DNA of 64,000 nucleotides, taken from positions 1-64,000 of the forward strand of contig NZ_QTWS01000019.1 in NCBI RefSeq assembly GCF_003461245.1. The letters run 5' to 3'. The notes under the pieces were generated by a model. It ran no database searches. It had not been told where the DNA came from and saw only the letters and a list, made by a program, of their open reading frames with translations. Position numbers and translations under genes: made by a program. Source of the DNA: Blautia sp. AF19-10LB (GTDB lineage Bacteria > Bacillota > Clostridia > Lachnospirales > Lachnospiraceae). Below, piece by piece: positions 24,456 to 32,146 of the stretch (within the stretch, counting starts at the first letter, position 1; the number at the start of each line of letters is the position of its first letter).

Positions 24456-25500
24456 GATTGCCAGAGTTATTGACAAATTAAAAAGTATTGTGCAGAAGAA
24501 TGACCAGTTTCCGGCACTGGGCGGGATTCTGGTAAAGGACGGGTATTTAATTGCCTCCAACTCCGAGATCACAATGAAGGTCAAATTAGAGGCCTCAGAA
24601 GGCAGTTATTTTATTATTCCAATGAAAGCCTTTGACTTGATCAAAAATCTTCCAGATGGAGAAATCGACATCAGCGCAACTGACAAGAATGTAGTTATGA
24701 TCAAGATAGGAGCAATTAAAAATAAATACCAGAGTTATCCTCCGGAAGAATTCAATTTTGATATTACAGAGGATCCGGAAGCGGATGGAGTGGAATTGAA
24801 TGGCAAAAAGATCATGGAGGCTATAGGTCATGTTATTTATGCAGCAGCTGACGGCGGTGCGAATACACAGATGACCGGAATTTATTTTGAGGGTACAGAC
24901 AGCGGAGTTTCCCTTGCCGCACTGGACGGGCACGTGGTCGCAGTAGATTCTGTTAAAGCAGAAGGCGCAAAGGACATGAAACTGATCGTGCCGAAGGCAA
25001 CCGCCAAGAAGTTGATTTCCATGGGCGTGATCGACGATGTGACACTTACATACACCAAAAACAGTGCAGTATTCAAATCTGACGAATACACCATCTATAC
25101 CAGATTGATCACAGGAAATTATTTTCCGTATCAGAAGATGTTTACTGATGGCGAAATCAATACATGTGCATCTCGCACGGCCCTGATCGGAGCAATGACC
25201 AGAGCAAAGATGTGTACAGAGGAAAAGCAGCCGGCAGTATTCCAGATAGAAGACGATGTGCTGAATATCAGTATTCGGGATAAATTGGCAGATTATCAGG
25301 AACAGGTACCGCTCCAGGAAACCGTATGCAAATCCATACGGTTGGGATTTGATTCCAAACTGGTTCTTGAAACGCTGAAAGCTTTTACCTGTGACAATAT
25401 TGCACTGGGCTTCACCAGCCCAAGAACACCGATGATTGTGGAAGCAGAGGACAGCGACATGAAAGCCATGGTGCTTCCGGTTGCGATAAGGGAGGCATAA
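24436..25500 (+). CDS. Phage-encoded DNA polymerase III beta clamp
   Basis: 354 residues from the ATG at 24436, chosen because GAAAGGA lies six bases upstream. It shows the three-domain DnaN pattern: FPALGGILVKDGYLIASN, a middle block with VELNGKKIMEAIGHVIYAAADGG and GIYFEG...LAALDGHVVAVDS, and LITGNYFPYQKM in the third domain. It would form a sliding ring for the polymerase. The prophage PcfK-like protein ends in a clamp-binding motif. Host-gene duplication is unlikely because it is divergent and embedded in the early operon. Confidence 0.88.
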   Translation: MKVQKYEIARVIDKLKSIVQKNDQFPALGGILVKDGYLIASNSEITMKVKLEASEGSYFIIPMKAFDLIKNLPDGEIDISATDKNVVMIKIGAIKNKYQSYPPEEFNFDITEDPEADGVELNGKKIMEAIGHVIYAAADGGANTQMTGIYFEGTDSGVSLAALDGHVVAVDSVKAEGAKDMKLIVPKATAKKLISMGVIDDVTLTYTKNSAVFKSDEYTIYTRLITGNYFPYQKMFTDGEINTCASRTALIGAMTRAKMCTEEKQPAVFQIEDDVLNISIRDKLADYQEQVPLQETVCKSIRLGFDSKLVLETLKAFTCDNIALGFTSPRTPMIVEAEDSDMKAMVLPVAIREA

Positions 25501-25502
25501 AC

Positions 25503-25706
25503 ATGATTGAGATCATATCAGTAAAAGATATCAAAGACGCAACACCAGAGGAACTTGCAAATCTTCGCCGGAAGGGACTTCTTCCGGCAGAAGAAACCAG
25601 AAGAATATCTGGAAGACCTCTCAGTTCGTATGAGCGAACCAGAGCACAGGTGGCTGCTACCGGGAATAGATGGGCTATGGAGAACTTTATTGCCACACAT
25701 AACTGA
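25503..25706 (+). CDS. Small phage protein, 67 residues
   Basis: Starts three bases after the clamp stop. Begins MIEIISVKDIKDATPEEL, a helix with Arg-rich middle (RRKGLLPAEETRR). No family recognised. Confidence 0.5.
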   Translation: MIEIISVKDIKDATPEELANLRRKGLLPAEETRRISGRPLSSYERTRAQVAATGNRWAMENFIATHN

Positions 25707-25721
25707 AAGGGGATGAAATAA

Positions 25722-25928
25722 ATGAATTTGTATAGATATTATCAGCATGATGGATTCCGATGCGAAACTACAGTCGGAATTGTTAAAGCAAAAAACATGC
25801 AAGAGGCTGAAAAAATCGTAAAAAACCATTACGAAAAAGCATATCGAGGAGAATTCCAGCGCGATGGTTGGAAGCTGGAAGAAGTTGAGTTTTCTGATGA
25901 TGGGTGCAGCGAAATTTATTACGGGTGA
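25722..25928 (+). CDS. Small phage protein, 68 residues
   Basis: AAAGGGGATG precedes the ATG. Aromatic- and charge-rich (LYRYYQHDGF, QRDGWKLEEVEF), probably a small alpha/beta domain. Function unknown. Confidence 0.5.
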   Translation: MNLYRYYQHDGFRCETTVGIVKAKNMQEAEKIVKNHYEKAYRGEFQRDGWKLEEVEFSDDGCSEIYYG

Positions 25929-25933
25929 TTAAT

Positions 25934-26185
25934 ATGGCAAAGGCGTTATATAACTTATGCAAAAAGAATGGGACAGTGATGGAGTATTCCATCACTGGAT
26001 CCGAAGTAACTGAATTGATCAGCTGCAAAAAGCAGGACGTTTATAACTCTGCGAGCTACGGTCAGATGATCCGGAAAGAATTTTACGTTGAAGTTGTAGA
26101 CCGGCCACTGAGCCGAACGAAAGATCTCACATTGCTTTTGGAATATGACCGGGTTTGCAGAGAAATTCTTGAGAGGTGTGGATGA
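25934..26185 (+). CDS. Small DNA-binding-like protein, 83 residues
   Basis: Start ATG 25934 (GGGTG upstream). YSITGSEVTELISCKKQDVYNSASYG may be a helix-turn-helix. The stop overlaps the next ATG. No firm family. Confidence 0.45.
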   Translation: MAKALYNLCKKNGTVMEYSITGSEVTELISCKKQDVYNSASYGQMIRKEFYVEVVDRPLSRTKDLTLLLEYDRVCREILERCG

Positions 26186-26409
26186 TGAAAGTATATAAAG
26201 CAGTGCATGGGAGAGAAAACAAGTGCAAGGAATTGCACAAAGAGATGAATATGAATGTAGGCCCGACCAGACTGGTCCAGCCGGATTTTTACCTGTTGGT
26301 CGATGTGGATGACCTGCAGAAACAGGTGAATACCTTGGAAAATGAAGTTCATCGCATGAAAAGAGTAGAAGCAAGGAGGAAATGGCGTTATGGAAGAAAA
26401 AATTATTAA
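26185..26409 (+). CDS. Small coiled-coil protein, 74 residues
   Basis: Start ATG 26185 overlaps the previous TGA. The C-terminal half (VDDLQKQVNTLENEVHRMKRVEARR) is a predicted coiled coil with a basic end. Unknown function. Confidence 0.5.
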   Translation: MKVYKAVHGRENKCKELHKEMNMNVGPTRLVQPDFYLLVDVDDLQKQVNTLENEVHRMKRVEARRKWRYGRKNY

Positions 26410-26707
26410 GATATTAGAATTGGTTCGGACGAAAGACGATGGTACTGTTGAATTCTCGGAGGAATCAAAGAAGTTAATTCATGAAGTAGCTGAGAAATGC
26501 CGAATACTCCCTATTTACCAGCAAAACAAAGAAAAAGTAAATACGTACAAAGATGGAATGACAGCAAAGCAGGTATATATTGATATGTGTTTCAAAATTG
26601 TTAATGCTCCGACACAGATTCATATGATGATGGCACCTAAACTGATTCTTCCGGTAATTGATGATCTGTTGCAGGCGGAACTGAGCGAATCGGAGGAAGA
26701 AGTATGA
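26390..26707 (+). CDS. Small acidic helical protein, 105 residues
   Basis: Overlaps the previous gene by 20 bases and the next by four. Helical and acidic, ending AELSESEEEV. No family recognised. Confidence 0.5.
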   Translation: MEEKIIKILELVRTKDDGTVEFSEESKKLIHEVAEKCRILPIYQQNKEKVNTYKDGMTAKQVYIDMCFKIVNAPTQIHMMMAPKLILPVIDDLLQAELSESEEEV

Positions 26708-27087
26708 GCCGGTTAAAAGACAGATTATTAAATTATCATATACAAGTGAAGAAATTCGCAGATGATGACCAGATGATTCTTGCGAACGATGTTTTAAGTA
26801 TGATTGAACAATTGCAAGATGATTTGGAGTGGTATGAAAAGCCTAAACTCACGAAAACCGAAAAGAGTTTTATTGAGGCACTGGATCCTTCGTGGAGTTA
26901 CATGCTGAGAAATGGAAAAGGGCAACTATATCTTGCTAGAAAAGTTGACTCTATGTACGGAAGTAACTTCAAATATTTGTATTTAGAAGGCATAACAATT
27001 GCAAAGTTTGATTTCATTGAAGCAGAAGACGAAAGCTGGTTGGTTGACGATTTGAGAAAACTGGAGGTAGAAGATGAGGATAATTGA
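26704..27087 (+). CDS. Small phage protein, 127 residues
   Basis: Four-base overlap with the previous gene. Begins MSRLKDRLLNYHIQVKKF and has an acidic end (DDLRKLEVEDEDN). A 15-codon frame follows at 27074-27121 (MRIIDMESIPMIRHY) and may be the stump of a lost gene. Function unknown. Confidence 0.5.
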   Translation: MSRLKDRLLNYHIQVKKFADDDQMILANDVLSMIEQLQDDLEWYEKPKLTKTEKSFIEALDPSWSYMLRNGKGQLYLARKVDSMYGSNFKYLYLEGITIAKFDFIEAEDESWLVDDLRKLEVEDEDN

Positions 27088-27163
27088 TATGGAATCGATT
27101 CCTATGATTCGCCACTATTGACAATAAGTTGCAGGAGGAACTAAAAGAAACGGAGGCGAGAGA

Positions 27164-27577
27164 ATGAGCATTATCAGAAATAGATTGTACCAATTCAAAC
27201 AGGAACTTTTGAGTAATAAGGATAGAGCATGGTATTCTCATACGAACTTGCTTACAGCAGTGGATCTGCTTATCACTGATTTGGACAACTTAGACGAATC
27301 TGACTGGATACGGGTTAATGACGAGATGCCGGTTGAACGAGATTCAATGTTTGCAAAGTTCAAAGGAACGAATAAATGGAAAACAGGAATGTTCGAGAAA
27401 ACTTCTCGAGATGTGCTTGTTACTGTTGAGTACGATAATGGGAAACGCCATACCGAAGTTGCTCACACGGTAGACGGAAGATGGAAATTGGAAATGCGGA
27501 TTCTGAATGCAAGAGTCATAGCGTGGAAAGAAAAGCCGCAGCCATACAAGGGAGATAAAAATGTATCAAACATGTAG
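27164..27577 (+). CDS. DUF551-type protein, 137 residues
   Basis: The N-terminal helical part is followed by the DUF551 signature DWIRVNDEMPVERDS, then DVLVTVEYDNGKRHTEVAH and VIAWKEKPQPY. Such proteins are widespread in phages and of unknown role. GGAGGCGAGAG lies before the ATG. Confidence 0.7.
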   Translation: MSIIRNRLYQFKQELLSNKDRAWYSHTNLLTAVDLLITDLDNLDESDWIRVNDEMPVERDSMFAKFKGTNKWKTGMFEKTSRDVLVTVEYDNGKRHTEVAHTVDGRWKLEMRILNARVIAWKEKPQPYKGDKNVSNM

Positions 27578-27965
27578 CGTTGTATGCAAGGTTGAGGATT
27601 TTAAGCCCACAAGTAATAATTTCAGAACTGAATTTATCGGAAAAGATTGGACAGGCCGTAAACAGTATCGAGGAATAAGTTTCAAGAAAACGCAATTTGG
27701 GAATATCGAAGATATTAACTATTATCAATTGATAAAAGAGTTTATTGAAATTACTGGAAAAGTGAAATTGCTGAAGATGGTTAAAGATTACTGCAGAGAA
27801 CACTGTGCATGGTTAAAGACAGAGAGCGATATAGAAAATCATGCTATTGATTGCCTGTTGTCAAAAGCATACGAACACTGGAAGGATTTTCCAAAACAGG
27901 CATCAGAACCAGATAAATGGATTTTCTATTTTGAGGATATAAAAATGCTCTCAAGAAACTTATGA
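27561..27965 (+). CDS. Unknown phage protein, 134 residues
   Basis: Overlaps DUF551 by 17 bases; GGGAG lies upstream. The C-terminal half has Cys/His/Trp spacing (DYCREHCAWLKTESD, AYEHWKDFP). No family recognised. Confidence 0.5.
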   Translation: MYQTCSVVCKVEDFKPTSNNFRTEFIGKDWTGRKQYRGISFKKTQFGNIEDINYYQLIKEFIEITGKVKLLKMVKDYCREHCAWLKTESDIENHAIDCLLSKAYEHWKDFPKQASEPDKWIFYFEDIKMLSRNL

Positions 27966-28207
27966 GTCGGGATGATTATGCTTTTCCTTGCGCTGGCTGT
28001 CTTTGTGATCATTGTGCGAATAATCTGTACAGTTCAGACAAAATGGCAGGAGAAGCAAAGATATTTTGCTATGTTTGCGAGGAATGTCGATACTATGATG
28101 GGGACTCAAAAAATAAAGATATGAGATGCAAGCAGTGCGAAAACTATATTGTGACAAATGAACATGCTGAACGTTTGAGAAAAAAGATAAAGGTGGTAAA
28201 GAAATGA
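27962..28207 (+). CDS. Cysteine-rich protein, 81 residues
   Basis: Ten cysteines in 81 residues, in sets CAGCLCDHC, CYVCEEC and CKQC, suggest at least two zinc sites. Four-base overlaps on both sides. Role unknown. Confidence 0.55.
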   Translation: MSRDDYAFPCAGCLCDHCANNLYSSDKMAGEAKIFCYVCEECRYYDGDSKNKDMRCKQCENYIVTNEHAERLRKKIKVVKK

Positions 28208-28518
28208 TAAAGATTAAGGAGAAACGTATGCAGAGTTATGTCCTTAGAGCCAGAAAAATGGTCCAAGAAGGAAAAAACAAAGAAGGGGCAGAAATGCTTA
28301 GTGAAGGCTTGAACTATTACAGTAAAAATATCATTAAAGCTCTTACACCATATGCAACTGCAGACGCCGGAATTATTTCTATGGTCCTGCGCAACCTGGC
28401 AGATGGTATCGAAAAGGATAATCCAGGAGCAAAAGAACTTCGCATGTGGGCAGAAAACAACACCACAAAACCTGAATTGCAAGAAACAATTAAGGTAAAA
28501 AAACCCAATATGAGGTAG
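28204..28518 (+). CDS. Small helical protein, 104 residues
   Basis: Starts at 28204 with four-base overlap; MQSYVLRARKMVQEGKNKEGAEML suggests helical repeats. Function unknown. Confidence 0.5.
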   Translation: MIKIKEKRMQSYVLRARKMVQEGKNKEGAEMLSEGLNYYSKNIIKALTPYATADAGIISMVLRNLADGIEKDNPGAKELRMWAENNTTKPELQETIKVKKPNMR

Positions 28519-28521
28519 AAA

Positions 28522-29067
28522 ATGACAAGAACTGAAACAACCAAATTCCTCGGAAAATTACTTACAGATACTCGCCTCGGAGGGGCTGGCTCGCACTGGG
28601 CCAGCGAGGTTAGTATTGATCCATGGACACCGAAGGCAAGGCGGGTGGACTACATGGAATTTTCTCCGGCGAATCAATGCTCTGTGTCAGGAATAGAAAA
28701 AGGCATATTCACCTGCTATGAAATCAAGAGCTGCAAAGAGGATGTTTATAGCGGTAATGGTTTGAATTTCTTCGGGGAAAAGAATTACATTGTAACTACG
28801 ATGGCGTGCTACAAAGACATTCTGCCAGATTTCCGGAGTGGCAAATTTGCTAATTACATGAGTGAAAAGCATCCGGATTCATCAACTTATTACGGCATTA
28901 TGGTTGCTATTCCGTTTTGGGGAGAAGCAACGGAAGAATTCAATGATCCTACACCATTAAGCGAGGATATAAACTGGAAGTTGGAAATTGTATTGCCTTG
29001 CAGGCAGGGGATAAGAACGAAGTCTATGACAGAATTACTGTTCTGCATGCTGCGGAGCGGGCGTTGA
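28522..29067 (+). CDS. PD-(D/E)XK-nuclease-like protein
   Basis: 181 residues. RRVDYMEFSPANQ followed about 25 residues later by FTCYEIKSCKEDV has the D...ExK spacing of a PD-(D/E)XK nuclease core, with a conserved-looking YIVTT strand after it. The fold call rests on this motif only. The metal-site Asp and the ExK Lys are present, so activity is possible. Confidence 0.5.
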   Translation: MTRTETTKFLGKLLTDTRLGGAGSHWASEVSIDPWTPKARRVDYMEFSPANQCSVSGIEKGIFTCYEIKSCKEDVYSGNGLNFFGEKNYIVTTMACYKDILPDFRSGKFANYMSEKHPDSSTYYGIMVAIPFWGEATEEFNDPTPLSEDINWKLEIVLPCRQGIRTKSMTELLFCMLRSGR

Positions 29068-29081
29068 TAGGAGAAATTATA

Positions 29082-29606
29082 ATGGATGTAAATGTACATG
29101 AAATTATTGTTTTAAGGGACAAAAAGGTACAGGCGCGTACCCATAAGAAAAAGAGAATAAACAAAAAATGGGCAAAAAGATACGGTTTTAAAACATATGA
29201 AAATCAGCTGTTTAAAAACGGACAAATGATTGTAATGGGCCAGAAAAAATACATGAATGAAAGAACATATGAGGCATTGAAAAAAACATGCTCGATAACA
29301 CTACGAAACAGAGGGTGGAGAATAGGGAGTGAGGTTACCAATATGTACTTGGATAAAAAAGCAATAGCGTTGATTAATGCACCGAAATCTTGCGGTGAAT
29401 GTTGTTTCCAGAAAGGACTGACAGTTTATGGATATGCATGCGGGATAGCCAAAACAATGAATAAAGATACTCGCAACAGACCAGATTGGTGTCCGCTGAT
29501 CCCATTACCGAAAAGACACACAGCTCCGAAAACTGCGACGGGGTATGAAATTGGTTACGAAGACGGATGGAATGATTGCCTTGATAAGATTGCAGGAGGT
29601 GAGTGA
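29082..29606 (+). CDS. Two-part phage protein with Cys cluster
   Basis: 174 residues from the ATG at 29082 (GGAG eight bases upstream). The N-terminal 85 residues are very basic (KKKRINKKWAKRYG). The second part, from MYLDKKAIALINAPKSCGECCF onward, with C..C and DWCPLIPLP, has the look of a free-standing phage zinc protein and its own ribosome site at 29327-29334. A fusion of two genes, or an internal start at 29343, is possible. Confidence 0.5.
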   Translation: MDVNVHEIIVLRDKKVQARTHKKKRINKKWAKRYGFKTYENQLFKNGQMIVMGQKKYMNERTYEALKKTCSITLRNRGWRIGSEVTNMYLDKKAIALINAPKSCGECCFQKGLTVYGYACGIAKTMNKDTRNRPDWCPLIPLPKRHTAPKTATGYEIGYEDGWNDCLDKIAGGE

Positions 29607-29946
29607 TACGAGAAGTTTAGAACAAATATTGGAAAATCATCGCATTTGGAACCACAAGGTGATGTTTCCTGTACATGTAGCAGCGATTAAATTACCAGAT
29701 TGCGTGACATGCAGTGTCATTTGGGACTGCGCGGACGGCTATGAGCATGTATCGGTTTCTCCACAAAAGAGATACAATGTTCCAACGTGGAACGATATGT
29801 GCACATTGAAGGACATTTTCTTTGATGATGAAGAAGAGGCGTACCAGATCCACCCGAAGAAAAGCCAATATGTAAATGGTGTCGAAAATTGCCTGCATCT
29901 CTGGAAGCCAATAGGGCATGAAATTGATGAATTGGTAACGAAATAA
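29599..29946 (+). CDS. Small phage protein, about 115 residues
   Basis: The probable start is GTG 29599, overlapping the previous gene; the ATG at 29662 is the alternative. The core EHVSVSPQKRYNVPTWNDM...FF...IHPKKSQYVN...LHLWKP is a well-ordered conserved-looking domain. Function unknown. Confidence 0.55.
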   Translation: MSDTRSLEQILENHRIWNHKVMFPVHVAAIKLPDCVTCSVIWDCADGYEHVSVSPQKRYNVPTWNDMCTLKDIFFDDEEEAYQIHPKKSQYVNGVENCLHLWKPIGHEIDELVTK

Positions 29947-29960
29947 GAAAGGCGTAGCAT

Positions 29961-30188
29961 ATGGATTACAGAGATAAAAAACCAAGGTATAAAGGAATTT
30001 GTCCAGTGTGCGGAAAAACAAACTGGATATGCAAAAGCATTGCAATGGAACTTGGTGTCAATACCGGAATTGGACATTGCTTAGGGTGCAATACATTCTT
30101 AAACGTTAAATTTAACGAAGAACGGCAGGAGATGGATTTGGAAATTTATGAGGATTATGTAAAACGCACAAGCGAGAAGGAGGAATAA
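29961..30188 (+). CDS. Zinc-ribbon protein, 75 residues
   Basis: CPVCGKTNWIC and CLGCNTF give a four-cysteine zinc ribbon, followed by an acidic tail. It ends directly before the next start. Role unknown. Confidence 0.6.
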   Translation: MDYRDKKPRYKGICPVCGKTNWICKSIAMELGVNTGIGHCLGCNTFLNVKFNEERQEMDLEIYEDYVKRTSEKEE

Positions 30189-30509
30189 ATGACAGAGATG
30201 CTATTTTATATTGCTGGAGCTGCAATGATGGTAGGGGTTTTTACTTTGTGGTGCGCGATATCAATTGAAAGAGTAAGAAGAGAGTATGAAACTTCCAGAT
30301 ATGGTGTTCTTTGCGGAAGAATCCAGGAGCAGATTGACGAAGTCAGATTAAGAATAGCTGCTACAAAAACACAGCTGTATATGTCAGACCATACGCTGGA
30401 TCAGGCATTACTTCAGTGGAAGTACGAATACCTGGTTAAACAGGAAAAGTGGCTTATCGAACTGATGTGTGGAAAAAGAGAAGAAGAAAAGCAGGAGGAA
30501 AAGCAATGA
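30189..30509 (+). CDS. Membrane-anchored coiled-coil protein
   Basis: 106 residues: one N-terminal transmembrane helix (MLFYIAGAAMMVGVFTLWCAI), then a long charged coiled coil ending EEEKQEEKQ. It resembles an Rz-like or spanin shape in outline, but no lysis genes surround it. Unknown. Confidence 0.5.
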   Translation: MTEMLFYIAGAAMMVGVFTLWCAISIERVRREYETSRYGVLCGRIQEQIDEVRLRIAATKTQLYMSDHTLDQALLQWKYEYLVKQEKWLIELMCGKREEEKQEEKQ

Positions 30510-30727
30510 AGTGCAGTATCAGCACATATTATAAGATTTTGGACGCAGAATTATATAATTATGATGATGGTTATATGAAACTGAATGTTGACGTCAATGC
30601 GAAAAGTATCGATCTTGAAGAATATGCGAGCAAACAGAAAAAGAGCATTGCGGATATGTGTAATGTGCCTGAAGAAAAGGTAATTCCAATATCTCGATTG
30701 GAGTATGAAACATATGCAGATGAGTAA
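30506..30727 (+). CDS. Small phage protein, 73 residues
   Basis: Start ATG 30506 (GGAGG upstream) with four-base overlap. Mixed alpha/beta; VPEEKVIPISRLEYE near the end. Unknown. Confidence 0.5.
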   Translation: MKCSISTYYKILDAELYNYDDGYMKLNVDVNAKSIDLEEYASKQKKSIADMCNVPEEKVIPISRLEYETYADE

Positions 30728-30742
30728 AGAAAGGAAGCCCAT

Positions 30743-30955
30743 ATGTACAGCAAATGCCAGAAGTGCGGAAAGAAACTGACGGATCCGGAAAGCATTAAAA
30801 GGGGATACGGTCCGGAATGCTGGAACAGCCTTACTGCACATTATTACCGGAATCCCGTTGACTGGGAAAACTACAGAGTACCTGGGCAAATGAACATTGA
30901 GGATTTTTTGGATATGGGAGGTGGGGACAATGGCGATAAGAAAGATATGCCCTGA
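30743..30955 (+). CDS. DUF6011-like zinc protein, 70 residues
   Basis: CQKCGKKLTDPESIKRGYGPECW is the typical small phage zinc motif of DUF6011-like proteins. Binding partner unknown. Overlaps the next gene by 26 bases. Confidence 0.65.
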   Translation: MYSKCQKCGKKLTDPESIKRGYGPECWNSLTAHYYRNPVDWENYRVPGQMNIEDFLDMGGGDNGDKKDMP

Positions 30956-31157
30956 ATGCGGGCAGCAGTACGCTACCAGACCAGCAGTGTCGAGAAAGGA
31001 TAGGAAAGAAATATGTCCTGACTGTGGGACAAAGCAGGCACTTGACACTGTGAGGGATTTACTGGGACCGGAAATGACCGATCAGCAATGGGAAGGATAT
31101 AAAAGTGGAGTTTTAAAAAGGTCGAGGGAGGGACAGCATGGACAGAACACTTTATAA
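30930..31157 (+). CDS. Zinc-ribbon protein, 75 residues
   Basis: Start ATG 30930 with GGAGG eight bases upstream. CPECGQQY...CPDCGTKQ zinc ribbon followed by a helical tail. Unknown. Confidence 0.6.
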   Translation: MAIRKICPECGQQYATRPAVSRKDRKEICPDCGTKQALDTVRDLLGPEMTDQQWEGYKSGVLKRSREGQHGQNTL

Positions 31158-31368
31158 CGCCAGCGGGTGTAAGGATAAGACCGCTCATGATGCGATTTGT
31201 TCTGCATCAAAACCGCAGACACAGGTTTTCAGATCTGACTGGACGCGGAGAGACAACGAGGCAGATATGTTCGTAAAGATGGTGAAACGTCTGGCAAAAG
31301 GATTTAATTTTAAACTTTGCGACAGAATTCGATTTGAGGATCCGGAAACAGGAAAGAAATATTTGTGA
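31138..31368 (+). CDS. Small basic phage protein, 76 residues
   Basis: GAGGGACAGC precedes the ATG. Basic, with KTAHDAICSASKPQTQVFRSDW in the first half; no recognised family. It lies immediately before the late regulator. Confidence 0.5.
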   Translation: MDRTLYNASGCKDKTAHDAICSASKPQTQVFRSDWTRRDNEADMFVKMVKRLAKGFNFKLCDRIRFEDPETGKKYL

Positions 31369-31376
31369 GGTATGGC

Positions 31377-31949
31377 ATGGACACAGAGAAAAAAGTACAA
31401 TTCGTAGCACTGACAAAAGAGGAAATTGATGCAATGATTCAGCAGGCTGCCCTTGCCGGCGCACAGGTTGCGTCTGATGCAATGATGGTAGGGCAGAGAA
31501 AAAGCGAGAAGGAGAAGATTGATCGCCGTTTGCATAATACTGATTTACTCCTTAGAAATTACAGAACTTTAAAGGCGAGCTACGAAAATGCCGTCTACAA
31601 GTCCAAGGAAGGGGAGGTTACAGAGGTGCTGGAAGACATCATGACCATGAAAGATGATAAGGTCATAGTGGAGAGCATCAAAACTTCGGCCAAAAGAACC
31701 GCTATCATGGTGCAGCATATTGACAAAATGCTTGATGTATACCGTATCTATTGTAGCAAATTATCGGAAAAAGATAAGAGACGCTATAAGATTATTAAAG
31801 CTCTTTACATATCAAAGACGCCAATGACAATTGCAGAAATTTCAAAAAAATTTTCGGTCAGCAAGGTCACTGTATATGAAGATATCAAAATTGCGAAAGA
31901 ACGCTTATCTTCGTTGTTTTTCGGAATTGACGGTCTGAAGTTTTTTTAA
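31377..31949 (+). CDS. Late-transcription-regulator-like protein (sigma region 4-like HTH)
   Basis: 190 residues from the ATG at 31377. The C-terminal 60 residues (RYKIIKALYISKTPMTIAEISKKFSVSKVTVYEDIKIAKERL) form a sigma-region-4-like helix-turn-helix, as in ArpU/RinA-type activators of phage late genes. It is the last early gene, and the first following promoter (31984-32012) is a natural target. Confidence 0.72.
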   Translation: MDTEKKVQFVALTKEEIDAMIQQAALAGAQVASDAMMVGQRKSEKEKIDRRLHNTDLLLRNYRTLKASYENAVYKSKEGEVTEVLEDIMTMKDDKVIVESIKTSAKRTAIMVQHIDKMLDVYRIYCSKLSEKDKRRYKIIKALYISKTPMTIAEISKKFSVSKVTVYEDIKIAKERLSSLFFGIDGLKFF

Positions 31950-31983
31950 TAAAATCAGAATAACGGAATCTGTTAACTTAACA

Positions 31984-32012
31984 TTGACTTAATAACGAAA
32001 ATAGTGTATGAT
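31984..32012 (+). promoter_or_regulatory. Promoter of the late/accessory cassette
   Basis: TTGACT (31984-31989), 17 bases, TATGAT (32007-32012), preceded by tandem TTAAC repeats that could bind the regulator encoded just upstream. Transcription would start near 32019. Confidence 0.65.
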
Positions 32013-32043
32013 ATGCGAGTAAAATTTTAATCAAAAGCCATGA

Positions 32044-32072
32044 GCCACTGGGAAAAAACCAGTGGCTTTTTT
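32044..32072 (+). terminator. Terminator 25 bases after the late promoter start
   Basis: GCCACTGG (32044-32051), a seven-base loop, CCAGTGGC (32059-32066), then TTTTTT. An upstream AAAAGCCA (32035-32042) could pair with TGGCTTTT instead. The result is either a ~50-base RNA or an attenuator, since no second promoter is seen before 32147. Confidence 0.8.
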
Positions 32073-32146
32073 AGTGCAATCTTGGGAGGGAGGAAAGGAT
32101 AGAAAGATGGGAATGCTCCTTTAAAATATTTTAGAGGAGATTACGC

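Noticed and set aside
27074..27121. 15-codon frame as a gene
   Set aside because: Too short and without a clear ribosome site; more likely a gene stump.
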